From Persicaria tinctoria (lineage: Eukaryota; Streptophyta; Magnoliopsida; Caryophyllales; Polygonaceae): DNA of 64,000 bases. This document shows, one piece after another, positions 39,598 through 50,934 of the stretch; position 1 is the stretch's first letter, and each line of letters opens with the position of its first letter. The notes under the pieces are model-generated. The model did not search any database and was not told where the DNA came from. It saw only the letters and a list, made by a program, of their open reading frames with translations. The position numbers and the translations under genes were made by a program. The DNA lies in NCBI GenBank assembly GCA_037127255.1, contig JBANSL010000007.1, forward strand, positions 62,047,038 through 62,111,037, read 5' to 3'.

Positions 39598-40560
39598 TGA
39601 TAATGCCAGCAAGCATGGAATTCTTCTGGAAATTTGCTCGGATGGTGGATGGTTTATAGTTATAGATGGTCGGTAACGACCCCTCCAATCTAAGTAGAAT
39701 ATATTATTGTTTTGATTTAGTCTAGGTTCTTTCAGCTCTTCTGAATTGTAGAGATGTTTGAAACTAGTGCATGTTGTTTGCTTAACAATGTCTTTTTCTT
39801 GTCTGCTTGGATGAAAACGTAGTGGTCCATCTGACTGACCGAACTGGCAACAAGATTACTGACAGAAACACTATCATCTGCATTGAACACGTTTGGGATG
39901 AAAAGTAGATGGTTTCCGAGTTCTAGCCTCTCTAAAGGAGAAAACAGAAAACTAAGGATCCACGCTGTATGCTTGGTTAAATACATTTCAATATCTGCTC
40001 TATGTTTCAGATGATATTAGTGCATTGACCAATCTGATTTTGTTAATAACCATGTGAATCAATGTCCATTTAACCAGGCAACTTGATATTCTGGGAAGAA
40101 TGTAATCTCTTTTTTATACCTAGTTTGCCTAGCAGTGGATATTCTGCATTGTCTTTTGCTTCATTATGCAATTTTTTGAATTCTACTGACCTTGGACCTG
40201 TACAAAATTTTCAGGCTTTATGTGTAACTAGAGGGAAACTGGAAGATGGCCTAGAAACTTGCCTAGGGAGAGGTTTGAGGCCATCACAAAACTCCACAAC
40301 GAGCACAACCTTGGAGATTACAACTGTCGATAAACCAGGACTACTATCAGTGGTATCTGCTGTGCTTGCTGGACTAGGATGGCATGTCACATGAGTAGTC
40401 GCCTGGACCCATAAAGCAAGTGCAACATGCATCATCTATGTGGAAGAGAAGGTCAAAGATGTACCCATCACATATATGGCTCACCTGAGCAGCATACAAG
40501 ACCAACTGCAGAGTGTGGTAAATCTCCGACATCAGACACTCCAACAGGTAAGCTGCACAC
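39598..40560 (+). pseudogene. Captured fragment of an ACT-domain-repeat (ACR) gene
   Basis: Exon-like pieces match plant ACR proteins in order. 39598-39674 reads VDNASKHGILLEICSDGGWF, like the first ACT domain (VDSANKHGILLEV ... SDGGWFMDV) with the middle missing. 39821-39890 reads VHLTDRTGNKITDRNTIICI (FHVTD..GNKLTDES.I.YI). After an intron, 40215-40558 gives ALCVTRGKLEDGLETCL, then the second ACT domain TLEITTVDKPGLLSVVSAVL, a stop (TGA at 40393-40395), then VAWTHKASATCIIYVEE. ACR proteins bind amino acids and are thought to sense them. Stops, a missing segment and its place inside a CACTA element mark it as a transduplicated fragment. Confidence 0.75.
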
Positions 40561-40699
40561 AGCTAGGTCTATGAGAAGAATCAAGAGCAAGGCTGCGAAA
40601 TTTGAAGAATTCATAGCCAAATTCAAGGACTTGATATCTAGCATATTTTATTATAGAACTTCTACTTAGTAAGATTGTTATATATACAATAATCATCTT

Positions 40700-41519
40700 G
40701 TTTCTAATTTGTACGATATGAAATTTTGGGAGGAAAGTAATTTCATCCCAAAAAATACATTTCCTATAATGATAATTTGATATGGTCGTTGATAATTGGA
40801 TTTATCGAGAATTTTTTTTCTCTTTATCGATATATATAGCGATGAAAACTATATTCTCTTGCTAATGTGTTTATTTATCAAGGAACAACTTCTTCGCCAT
40901 ATCATATTTTATCTGATGACATATATTTCATCGCTAAAAAGATTCTTATAATGACATGACTAAAATGATATCTACAATGATGGATTCGATTTCCTCGCGA
41001 TATCATGCTTATGGTAACAAACAATTTCCTCGCTAACTAATATATTAGCGATGAATTTTATGTTTTCGCTAAATGTGTTTAGCGACTATTATCGATTCCA
41101 TCAACATTTTGCCGATGAAATTATTATTTTTTTAGTGACGAAAATATAAGTCGCGAAATAATATCGGTCCAACTTGATATCATCATTAACGAGGAAATAT
41201 ACAAATTTGCGAGGAATTAAATTTTATCGCCAAGTGCATTCAACAACTACTATGGAATCCTTCAGCTTATTTGGCGACAAATATAATCACCTTTTACGAT
41301 GAATTTAATAGTCGTTAAAGACTTATAGCGACAAATATTGATTTCCTCGCCAAATATTTTTTGCGACGATTTATTTTTTCCACGTTAGACTCTTTTGTGA
41401 GGAGCTTTCAGTGACCATCTAAAAAGGTAGCATATTTCGTCGCAAAATAGCTTTCGCGACGAAATATCAATGTTCAGCGAGGAAAAATTTCCTCGCTAAA
41501 AACGACTTCTGTTGTAGTG
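40700..41519. repeat. Right sub-terminal repeat region of the CACTA element
   Basis: Dense degenerate words TCGCTAAA, TTAGCGATGAA, GCGAGGAAA and CTCGCCA in both orientations up to the terminal CTTCTGTTGTAGTG, matching the left end in kind. Confidence 0.75.
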
Positions 41520-41522
41520 TGT

Positions 41523-42290
41523 CATCACAAATATGTCACTAATAAAAATGTCATCAATGAAGTGTAATCAAATTTTATGCTCATATGTTATCAATTGTAT
41601 AAATAAAAATGTCATCAACAAACAATGTCATCACAAATGATTTAGATCAATGAAGTGTACTCACAAATATCATGAATGAATAAAAATGTAATAAACATGT
41701 CATCACAAGCGATTGCATCAATGAAGTGTATTCACAAAGGTGTCATCAGTGAACAAAAGTAGAATCGATGAAAATATATCGATATACAATTGATTAAATT
41801 ATAAAAAAAAAGTGGCATCAAACGATTTGATTAAAAAAAATGGAATCAAATAATTACACTAGGAAAATGGCATCAAAACACTGCTTTGAAAAAGTTACAT
41901 CATATTAAAGAAAAAAATGTCATCAAAACATTACCTTGAAAAAATATGGCATCACGAAAACAGTACCTTGGAAAAATATGACATCACGGTAAAAAAAATA
42001 TCATCAAAAAATTGATATAAAAAAAGTGTCATCAGTAGTCAACGGTAAAAAAAAGGCATCAATGGTCAATGTGGCATCACAGTAAACAAAAAATTGTCAT
42101 CAAGATTTAAAAAAAGTGGCATTAACAAAGTGTCATCAATCAATTTTATTAGAAAAGTGACATCAAAACGAAAATAAAATGTAATAAAAATGGCATCAAA
42201 GCAGCAAAAAATGGCATCATGTAAAAAATGGTATAAAAAAAAGTGGCATCATTGGTAAAAAAAAAATAAAAAAAATAAAAAAAAAATAAA
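41523..42290. repeat. Field of degenerate (AA)TGTCATCA / TGGCATCA repeats
   Basis: The words GTCATCA and GGCATCA, usually preceded by A-runs, recur dozens of times at irregular 15-35-bp spacing, all in the same orientation. No coding potential. Ends in an A-rich stretch (42220-42290). It lies just outside the CACTA right end and belongs to the pre-existing sequence into which CACTA jumped. Confidence 0.75.
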
Positions 42291-42301
42291 AACTGAAAGA
42301 G

Positions 42302-42349
42302 CCGGTCAACGTTGACCGGTCAATGGTCAAACATGTTGACCGTTGACCT
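42302..42349. promoter_or_regulatory. W-box cluster with an 18-bp perfect palindrome
   Basis: CCGGTCAACGTTGACCGG at 42302-42319 is a perfect palindrome of two TTGACC W-boxes. Three or more further W-boxes follow (GGTCAATGGTCAAAC, GTTGACCGTTGACC) within 30 bp. W-boxes are the target of WRKY factors, mainly in defence and senescence. Control of a nearby gene is not shown; the region is otherwise repetitive. Confidence 0.6.
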
Positions 42350-42379
42350 TAATAGACAATTTGAAAAAGGTACTAGGTT

Positions 42380-42960
42380 AGTTAATTAATTTTGTTTGGG
42401 TGCTAGTTAACTAATTAGATATTCATAATATGCTAGTTGCCAAAATAACCCTTTTCTTTAACTCTATTATTTTTTAATTTTTTTTTAGTTGTAGTAATTT
42501 TCTTTTACTTTGTCTGCAATTTATAGACTTTAAAATTCACATTTAAGTATAATTTCCTTTTACTTATGTTTTAGTGCACAAGTATCCCCGTTTTGTGCAA
42601 TTACAAATTTATTATGTGCAGTTGTAAAATGCATTCCAGATAATGTGCAATTACAATATCGTTTTGTGCAACTATAACATCTTATTGTGCATATTTTAAA
42701 TATAATGTTATTTACTTATTTACTTGCCTTTAAATATATTATTATTTATATTTTTTGTGGGTTTTGTCAATCTATTGTCCTTTGTGTGCTTTTTATATAG
42801 TTTAAAAATCACATTTAAGTCCAATTTATTATTCTGTTATTGTGCACTTGTAACCTTGTGTTGTGCAATTGTAATATTGTTCTGTGCAATCGTAACATCT
42901 TATTGTGCATCGACAACAATATATTTTGTAAATAAATCATAGTTTATATTTATAATATTA
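42380..42960. repeat. Phased TTGTGCAATTRTAA array
   Basis: Two clusters of the same word: 42594, 42615, 42642, 42664, 42686 and 42840, 42861, 42882, 42904, mostly 21-22 bp apart, that is two helical turns. The second cluster and its upstream 100 bp look like a duplicate of the first. Related to 24621-24661 and 25714-25787. Non-coding. Confidence 0.7.
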
Positions 42961-43455
42961 ATTGAGCTTACATTTAATTTAACAGTTACATATCAAATAT
43001 AATGAAATCCTCAATATTACAAAATTCAAAAGTACAATTACTATTCAAAAGTAAAATATGATTTCTTCTTAATCTTCTCCTTCTTCCTTGCTCTTGATTG
43101 CCTATCTTCCAAGAACGTCTGCAGTTCTCCTCCTCCTCTTTTCTTCATCTTCAAATACCTACCTGTTCCATTCAATCACATAGGCAAATATACTGCAATA
43201 CATATATTATAATTTAAAGTTTATAGTTACAACTGCATAATTGTTTTTCAAACCCAAAATATCATTGTTTTAAACTTAGACTTCAAATTAAGAAGAAATA
43301 CAGACATTTCATTTAAAATATATAATTAATATTGCAAAAGTAAAGTCTGTATTCTTCAACTTCTTCTTCTTCCTGCACTTGAGTGCTTATCTTCCAAGGA
43401 AGTTTTCAATCTTCCTCCTCCTCATGTCTTCTTCCTCAAAGACCTCCCTGACGCA
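42961..43455 (-). other. Downstream exon-like duplicates of the small coiled-coil gene
   Basis: The minus strand has two related Arg/Lys-rich exon-like pieces: around 43440-43350 (FEEEDMRRRKIENFLG) and around 43160-43060 (KKRGGGELQTFLEDRQSRAR). They look like tandem copies of one exon following the gene at 43456-43861, but stops break the frames. Otherwise AT-rich. Confidence 0.35.
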
Positions 43456-43861
43456 TTAAGTCACGTATCCCTTGTACTGCGTCAGTTCTGCCTCCACTTG
43501 CTCTTGTTTCTTTTGGAACTACATAAATTTTTATACTCAAAAGTTAAATAATTTTGGGATCTTATTTTAAATAAAACTATTTAAAGGTTTGATAACTTAC
43601 CGTCTCTAGTATTTCCTTCTCCCCATTTTCAGTTGCCTCCAAGATCATGTAGGCGTTTGCATTTTTCTCCTGGTTGAGAGCAGACAGGAAAAGTTGATGC
43701 TTCTCGGCGGCTTCCAGAAGGTCCTTCCTTATGGCCTTCGTGTTTGTCTCTGCAGCCTCTTCCAGGAGAGATATATGGTATCATCGGTACAGGTAGTTGT
43801 CTATCTCATCGTTGATCTTGTAGAACTCTTCACAAAAAACAAAAGGGTTGAATCCTTCCAT
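43456..43861 (-). pseudogene. Small coiled-coil protein gene with an in-frame stop
   Basis: Exon 1 43861-43601 (87 codons) and exon 2 43518-43456 (20 residues, ends TAA) join in frame across an 82-bp GT...AG intron. The product would be about 107 residues, Glu/Lys/Ala-rich and helical: MEGFNPFVFCEEFYKINDEI, then LLEEAAETNTKAIRKDLLEA and FQKKQEQVEAELTQYKGYVT. Codon 27 is TGA (43781-43783), so this copy is broken unless that base is an error. A minus-strand TATATATA at about 43966-43973 supports a promoter. I do not recognise the family; it probably belongs to the surrounding transposon. Confidence 0.45.
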
Positions 43862-44845
43862 CTTTTCCTTTTGACGTTGGGTTTTTCTGTTTTTTGATGG
43901 GTAAGAGAAGAAGACTTCTTTTTCAGGCGTTTTGTGTGACTTGTTTATGATGGAGGATCCCTGTATATATAGCCTATTTTTGGTTGTTCAACTCCCATCA
44001 TCTGATTGGCCTTATCCAATTGGCGGTTTTCCAAAGCCATTACCCGCCCCCAACTTCCTATAACTGTAATCATTACCCTTGTAAATGTTTAAAACTTCCC
44101 AACTTCCCATAACTGCAATAATTACTTCACACAGTATTTTTTGTTTTCATGCACAAGTATCCGTTTGTATACTTCTTTTTAGTTGGAGACTTCATTATTC
44201 TATTTTATATTTTCCCTTGAATCTTAATATTTTAAAGAAAAAGCCATTTATTTAATTTGTTCTTGTTATTTTTTTTTAAACTTTATAAAATATTTATTAC
44301 TATAGTAACTGTGTTTTGTATACGCTTGTTTTCAAACAATTCCTTTTCATACAGTTGGTTTTCTTCTTTTATTGATGTTTACAGATCGTACATTAATTAA
44401 GAATTACTTATTTGTGATTAGATGGGTGTAGCCGAGTCTATTGAAATGGAACTTCGATCATTATCTGAATTGCACTTTGTCCAAGATTTTCACAATATTG
44501 CTAAGCAAGTCATAATTAAGAGGTTCTACTCTGTACTATCAATTTGTAAATCATGATTTTTTTCTTTTTTCTTTATAATAATTATTGTTTATAGTACTAA
44601 GGAAAATATAAAAAGTGATTGGACTGCACAATCAAATATTTTCTGAATACAAAATCGAGAGAGTAATAAACATAATATAAAAGTTGTTACATAATATCTG
44701 TGAAAAAAAAACTCAAAGTATAATATTTTTCTAATAATAAAGTGCGTTTATAAAATTCAATCACAAATTGTGCTTATTATTCATATTATATTTCCCTTAA
44801 TGGATATGTCCTGCTGTTGTGAGGTGCATATTCAAGGCAGATTGA
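43862..44845. other. Non-coding transposon sequence
   Basis: Contains the TATA box of the small coiled-coil gene, paired near-repeats (CCCAACTTCC with TAACTG at 44048 and 44096), and a short + strand open stretch from 44421 (MGVAESIEMELRSLSELHFV) of unknown meaning. No recognised gene. Confidence 0.35.
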
Positions 44846-45001
44846 TCATATTCTTTTCCCCTTTTTCTGTGTTTGAATTGATGATTCCTTCCCGCCTTTA
44901 AGCCTCTTCCCACTGCCTTTTGTCTTTGCTTGTTTTGGGTCTCTTATTATCACATTCTTCGGGAGGCTTACTCCAGCAAACTCTTCAAACATAGCTTCAA
45001 G
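44846..45001 (-). pseudogene. FAR1-type (Mutator-like) transposase C-terminal fragment
   Basis: Minus strand, 51 codons ending at TGA 44846: EAMFEEFAGVSLPKNVIIRD followed by KTKGSGKRLKGGKE. The KGSGKRLKGGKE block is typical of the C-terminal end of FAR1/FHY3-related proteins and of the MULE transposases they came from. Only this last exon is present; upstream sequence is AT-rich and then cut by the LTR element at 45167. Suggests that 41.5-45.2 kb is the remains of a MULE. Confidence 0.55.
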
Positions 45002-45166
45002 TTAACAAACTTATTAAAATTAGTATACTTTGAATATATATTTCTGGACTATTTTTTTATATATATAAAACGGTGTAAATAAGCAATTAGTAATGTTGGG
45101 TTTCTCCATCAAACCCATCATACATACCAGACTTTGAAGTTGTTGACGATGCTTATGTGTGTGCAC

Positions 45167-46612
45167 TGTAACGGCCCGAGATTATGATTCCCAGATTACG
45201 TTTCGAGGGATGAAACCCCTCGTGAGGATCTTGCGCCCTGAGTACAGGTTGAAGGTTTGAAATTCTACTCTAACGTTTTCAAGAGGGATTTCATACCCAA
45301 AATTCGAAGGGATCGTTGGAATCCCCGGGGAAGTCCCCTGTGCCTGTCATAAGTCTAAGCGTGGAAAACCAACAGTCATGCAAATAGCAGAATTAAGGTG
45401 TAATACAAGAGGGTGCCACGGCAGAGCCGGGTCAAAACCAAATCAATAAGCGTATTTTATCGAAATATAAGGTTAGACCATTTCTTTGCAATCGCCCAAG
45501 AGAGTTCTCATGTTACAGAAGCAAGGAAGAATCATGTTGCAAAACAAACCTAAAAACAATGTATGCGGGGCGGTGTCAGATCGAAGCCCTACGCAATGTA
45601 ATACCAAGCAAGCAGACACATACACACGCTAGTCCTAATAAAGATGCTTCTAGATGCAAGGCGGAATATTAACACACTAGCTTGGTCCTAAGATCAAGTG
45701 CATAAATATAATAAGGCCTTAGCACCGAATACCAAGCGGTATATCTCTCTCCTACCTCCACCCCCTTCCGATAGAGCGGAGACTGGCCAGCTCGTGAATG
45801 CATTCCATCATAATCGGGCGGCACGCATGCCCAACCCGCTCCACAATAAAGCCCACAGGCATCTCATAATATAAGGAAGTTCATGACTCGATTGACTCAG
45901 GACGGGACCCGATGAGACTAGGTTGTCCTATAACCCTAGCAATGACTCTAGTTACTTCACAGATAACGACCGATCTTTTTACAAAAGCAATGAGTAAACG
46001 AATGCTCAATCATGAGTGCAATCCTAGTAGGATACTACATGGCATGCTTTATTATGAATGCAAGCACCTAGTATGCACATGGCTACAAGCAGGGAGATCT
46101 CTTTTCGAATCTGAGTGAGCTCATATAGGAACTCACTTGGCTATGCAGAACAACATAATAGAAGATCCGGCATACACCAATCATAATCACAATTTATCAC
46201 CTAGATACATATCAGAACACATATATAAGTCTACATCTATCCACTCAATCACACGAACACACGTCATTCAATAAGTATAACCACATCATAATCATCATCT
46301 CATCAAGTTCAACCACTCATATATTCGCAATCATACTCATATATCTCCACAACCCATCATATTAATCATAGCTCATAAGGCATAAGTAGAACGATACGAA
46401 ATCTTAACATTTTATCATGTTATTAGTCAACCAATCATGTTGTTAGTCCACATAAATAATGGTATTAGACAATCATTCACATCAATCATGCTAGTTAGTC
46501 ATCGATCACATAATTCCCAAGTTAGTTTCGAAAACCGTTTCGAAAACTGAGTTAACTAGTTAGAAATTCCGTCTTGGAAAATGTTCGTCAAATCCCTTTT
46601 TAAATTCGATAA
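45167..46612 (-). repeat. 3' LTR of the LARD-like element
   Basis: Left copy, starts TGTAACGGCCCGAGATTATG. The matching part ends at 46612; the real LTR may run further inward if the right copy is truncated. The short frame at 45912-46118 recurs at 63077-63283 because of the LTR duplication and has no known product. Confidence 0.8.
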
Positions 46613-47997
46613 GCACGTCATAATGCAAGCTCGGTCAGAAAATTTCAAGAGGGGTTCTTAGTTTGAAAGGGTTTGGTCTTGAAATCATTGAGGTACTCAA
46701 TCGCGTTCAATTTCTCAAAATCCAAGTTAGTCATTTTAAACATTATTCAAAATCCCTTAAACCGATGTTAGTCAAGCAAGTTTCAATCTCAGGAGATGGA
46801 ATCATCCACCTCTAAGGGCTGATCCCAAATTTTCATCCTAGGTTCCAATTCAGAATCAGATTCCATCAATTTGGTTCTATCATCCTAGCAATTCCAATTC
46901 GCGACATCATATAACATATAACAATCGTACATCATAGCAATCATATCACAGATTCTTAAACATATCATACTCATGTCACGGACAATTACATACCATAACA
47001 TATCTAGCATTGTATCGTACATAGTAGGATTTATCACATCATATCACAGAAGTTACACATCGTATCAGTCAGATAAGCACGTCATATCAATCAGATAAGC
47101 ACATCATATCAATCAAATAAGCACATTATACTCATGTTAACTACCAAGCATCATCGCATTAGAGGCAAACAAATCCTTCCGTACACTAGCATTTTATCGA
47201 GTTCATGGGATAACTATGTTAGTGCTAACAATTCACTATTGTCTATGGTATCAAGGAATCAACATCGTCTATATCATAGAATTCGCACAACACTCGACTC
47301 CAAGTAAAGCATATCCTAGACCACATCCTCAAGAGAATCTGCCCACAACTACCAATCATGATAAGACACAACCACTACTCATCATCACTCGCATCAAGAT
47401 TAAACTCACCTAGGTCTACCAACTCAAATCCGATACTAGGTCTAGATACCGTTGCATTCCGCTCACATACAACATCTCTAGCCTCATAACTATCCGCATT
47501 CAAGGCCTAAATCTCAACCAATTACTAGGTATCCCAACTCTCATTCCATAAAGCCATCCAAGGGTCATTCTACTTTAATCCTCAACCTCGAGTCCCAATC
47601 TCTCACTCAACCATCTAAAACCCATATCTCGGAGTTCCCAATTACACAGTTCCATATTCCAACATGCTTAACAACTTGACCAACTACCAAGATTCCCTAT
47701 ATAGCACACCCTCGTCCTAGGGGTCCTCTAACAGTCCCATTTTTTACCATTTAAGAGAAATCTCAAGTCCTCAATTGAACCGCTCTCACGATCGATAGAC
47801 GCTTCCCAACAATCTCGCTGACTCTTCCTAGGCTCTCAAGACTCCGCCTGGACATCAACTCCCAAAGAGACATCTCAAATCACCTTGCTAACCTGATCAT
47901 ACTCCTCGCACAACTAATCACTCTCACTAACTATCCACCTCTAAGAACCCAACTCATACTGACCATCTCACACCTGTCGCTCCCGATTAACTCTAAC
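46613..47997. other. LARD-like element interior, left part
   Basis: C/A-rich sequence with no coding region found. Short tandem words occur (AAGCACATCATATCAATCA and variants, 47071-47120). Confidence 0.45.
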
Positions 47998-48005
47998 GCT
48001 GAAAA

Positions 48006-48972
48006 CTATGTAGCACGGAAACGCCTATGTAGGGCACAGTGTCGTGTCGGAAACACGGACACGACACGAAACACCTCGGAAACGCCAGGACACGGTCAAG
48101 AAACGGTCAAGAAACGGTCAAACTTCGGACACGTATGGAAACACGATGGAAACGCCTTGGACACGGTTCACAAATAACGGACACGGTTTGGAATTAAAAA
48201 AAAACCCGGTTCATAATTAAAATAAAAAAGAAAAAGCAAACCCGGCTATCAACCTTTGCCCTTTTCTTCTTGAGCGTCCTTTTGCACTAGCCACCGCCGA
48301 GCGTTGTTCTACACTAGCCACTGCCGTTCTTCGATCTGCACCAGCCACCGTCGATCGCCAGGCTTTCTGAACACAAACGAGTGCCGTTCCTGTCAATCTT
48401 CCTTCAACTCTTCTCTCCCTATCTCATTCCCTCGCTATACCTTGATTTATTTTCAGATTTAGGGTTACTTTGATTGAGTGATGTTTGGTTTCAATTTATA
48501 TGAGATTTAGGTATAGGATCTTGAAATTGATGATGGTTCAGGCTCACAAACTAATGAAGGTAGCAGAGGCGGTGTTTCTTTGAAACAGAACATGGAGGTG
48601 GAGTGGACCACTTTGGGATTATGTTGATAACTTGATATAGTTAGCAGAATAGCGGGAGGGAACAATACATGATGGTGGACCACTTCCTCTCTATACTTTG
48701 ATTTATTTTTAGACTTAGCAATGTTTATTTGTATATATTTTGATTTGAAATGTTATATAATTATTTATTTATATCTCATTGGTCTTAACATCTAGGTAGC
48801 TCTAATTAGTATAAATGTATACATCTTTGCAAGACCTTTAAAATGATATATATATATATATATATATCATATATCTTTGCCGTGTCCGTGTCCTATGTTT
48901 TTTGAAATTGCCATTTCCCCGTGTCTTCCCGTGTCCGTGTCCTATGTCCGTTTCCGTTTCCGTGCTACATAG
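48006..48972. mobile_element. hAT-like non-autonomous element
   Basis: 967 bp bounded by inverted repeats CTATGTAGCACGGAAACG and its complement TTTCCGTGCTACATAG, flanked by 8-bp duplications GCTGAAAA (47998-48005) and GCTGAAAC (48973-48980), seven of eight matching. An 8-bp duplication fits the hAT superfamily. Ends are full of GGAAACACGGACACG-like words, possible transposase sites. The middle (about 48250-48600) is a leader-like GC-richer stretch (CTAGCCACCGCCGAGC, CACTAGCCACTGCCG, CACCAGCCACCGTCG repeats), perhaps captured host sequence. A TA microsatellite lies at 48848-48867. Confidence 0.8.
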
Positions 48973-48980
48973 GCTGAAAC

Positions 48981-50929
48981 CCATCTAGTGCTACTCCCAA
49001 CCACGAATCACAAAAACCCTCATCACCAGCGCCTATCCTCAAAGACTAACCACAAATTCTACCTACTTGTCCCATTTTGATTCTCACGAAACCTGAACAT
49101 CCACGATTCCTCGACCGACCTATTCTAGATCCCCGTCTCAAAATATTCCCAAATTTCCTCATTCCAAATCTTACTAAACCTTAACCATTCGAAATCCTCA
49201 AATTGTCCAACTCTAGCTCCTCATCTCTTCATATTCATAAATTGCCTCAAGCCCCTACTTCTTAACCATGATGCACTACTGTCCAAGGCCCTCTTTTAAC
49301 GATCATCATTTCCGTAAATCCCTAAATCATCCTCATCCGAGTTTCCCATGTACCGCCATTTTGCCCATCTCCTAAAATCTTTCATCCTCTAGCGTACCCA
49401 ACACCTCCCGCTTTGCTTAATTCCCAAATCTATGCTCGGAATCTCCCTATCTCAACCTCAAGCCCACAGTCTTACTACCAACCTCAACGACATTCTTGCC
49501 TAGCTACCAGCCTTTCCTCGAAGATTCACTCTACCTCCACAAATACCTTGATAACAATTTTCACGCATTAGTTTCGATTTCTTCCCTCTGCTAAAATCTT
49601 CCAACAACGCATCTAGAAATCTTTCACTCATGACTTCGCCAAGCATTAACAATCCTATCTAACAACCCCAAATACTCATCACACGTACAGTCCTGACATG
49701 AACAATCTAGTCCCCAAGATCGATGATTTCCCAATTCAAGCAACCCTATACTACTCATCCTTAGCAGTACTTCATCAACCTCATCCTTTACCAAAACCGC
49801 TCCCAATCCTGCACTTACAACCTAGTCTTGAATTCTATGATTCCTTGGACCTTCCTTAACCGATCATCCTTGACGCCGCCCCCGATTCGCTCCTAGGCTA
49901 TCTAGACACTCTTCTGGCACAGTAACCCGTCTATCAACACATCCCCTCGAGAATCCATCTGATCCATTCCTAGCTCACTCATCCACCTCTAGAACTACAC
50001 TTATCACATATACTTGCACCCACCACCTACCGACACTTGTAGCTAGGACCTCTTCCTCAAAATCTCGCCATGCTAACTCCACTCTTCACCTAAGACTTAC
50101 CTGGAAGCTCAAATATACTCACTATCCGCTATCCCCGACAAGTCCTAACTCACTCGGCTCTTCTCAAGCTGATGCATCCTTCCTACACCTCATCTCACAT
50201 AACCAATGACCCAGCTCGAAGGCTCCAATCCACCTGCCACTTTCCGACCCATCTCACCAAGAAAACACTCGACTCATTCCCAAGAAGAATACACCACCAC
50301 ATATATATCCCATACCCTATTTACCAGCAAGTTAGTACACTCAAGCATAAAGGCACGTCATCACAAACACAAGTTAGTCAGGCAATCATTCACTACCACT
50401 CCAACACATTTGTCATCACACATCCATTTAGTCAGTTCCAAGCCTATCGCACAACACCAATTCTAATTCGCATAGGAGAGGTCGCAATTCGGATAAAGAA
50501 CACCATTCCTTGAGTAATCTAGGAGGATTACGTCCGCAGCCACCATCTTCGAAAGGCGTCCGTCCTTTGGTGACGTCGATCCTAGGGTCCATGGATCATG
50601 GGCCCACCACGCTTCCATTGCACCACTCTGATGTCATTCGATCGTTCGTTTTCTCTTCTATGTCGACGTCCATCAAGGGGATCACGAGGGGTTAGAAGTC
50701 ACGGAGATAGGAGAGGACAAGGGAGGACAACACGACTTCCTTAAGGATTTAGACATAGACAGGACTAAAGACGATGAGACTCAAGACAAGACGCGAACCC
50801 AAGAGTTACGACAATGCCCTTAGGGTATTCTATGAGGTTACAAGTGCGGCAAGCAAACACATAGCAATCACGAAATATCTCAATCATATTATTCCACACT
50901 AACATGTACCTACTAACAGGAATAGCGTC
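48981..50929. other. LARD-like element interior, middle part
   Basis: C/A-rich on the + strand, with no gene on either strand that I recognise. The frames at 50172-50513 and 50206-50466 are low-complexity and overlap in two phases, so I do not call them. 50510-50695 (PQPPSSKGVRPLVTSILG) has no known domain. Confidence 0.4.
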
Positions 50930-50934
50930 CTATG

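Larger units (their letters stand above)
28420..41519. mobile_element. 13.1-kb non-autonomous CACTA transposon with captured gene pieces
   Basis: Left end CACTACAACAGAAATG at 28420 and right end CTTCTGTTGTAGTG at 41519 are inverted (13 bp identical, CACTACAACAGAA), and both are flanked by the 3-bp duplication TGT (28417-28419, 41520-41522), as expected for CACTA elements. About 1 kb at each end is filled with sub-terminal words (AGCGAGGAA, TCATCGCTAAA, CGACGAA) in both orientations, where CACTA transposases bind. No transposase-like frame longer than about 110 codons is inside, so it must depend on another element. It holds a broken ACR gene copy, a PPR-like piece, a tRNA-like sequence, leader-like stretches, a Stowaway MITE and an inverted-repeat element. 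Confidence 0.85.

Noticed and set aside
42724..42942. 72-codon hydrophobic frame (LLFIFFVGFVNLL...)
   Set aside because: Translation of the AT-rich TGTGCAAT array; hydrophobicity follows from T-rich codons.
50172..50513. Overlapping 113- and 86-codon frames in the LARD interior
   Set aside because: Two frames of the same C/A-rich low-complexity sequence are open together; neither resembles a known protein.
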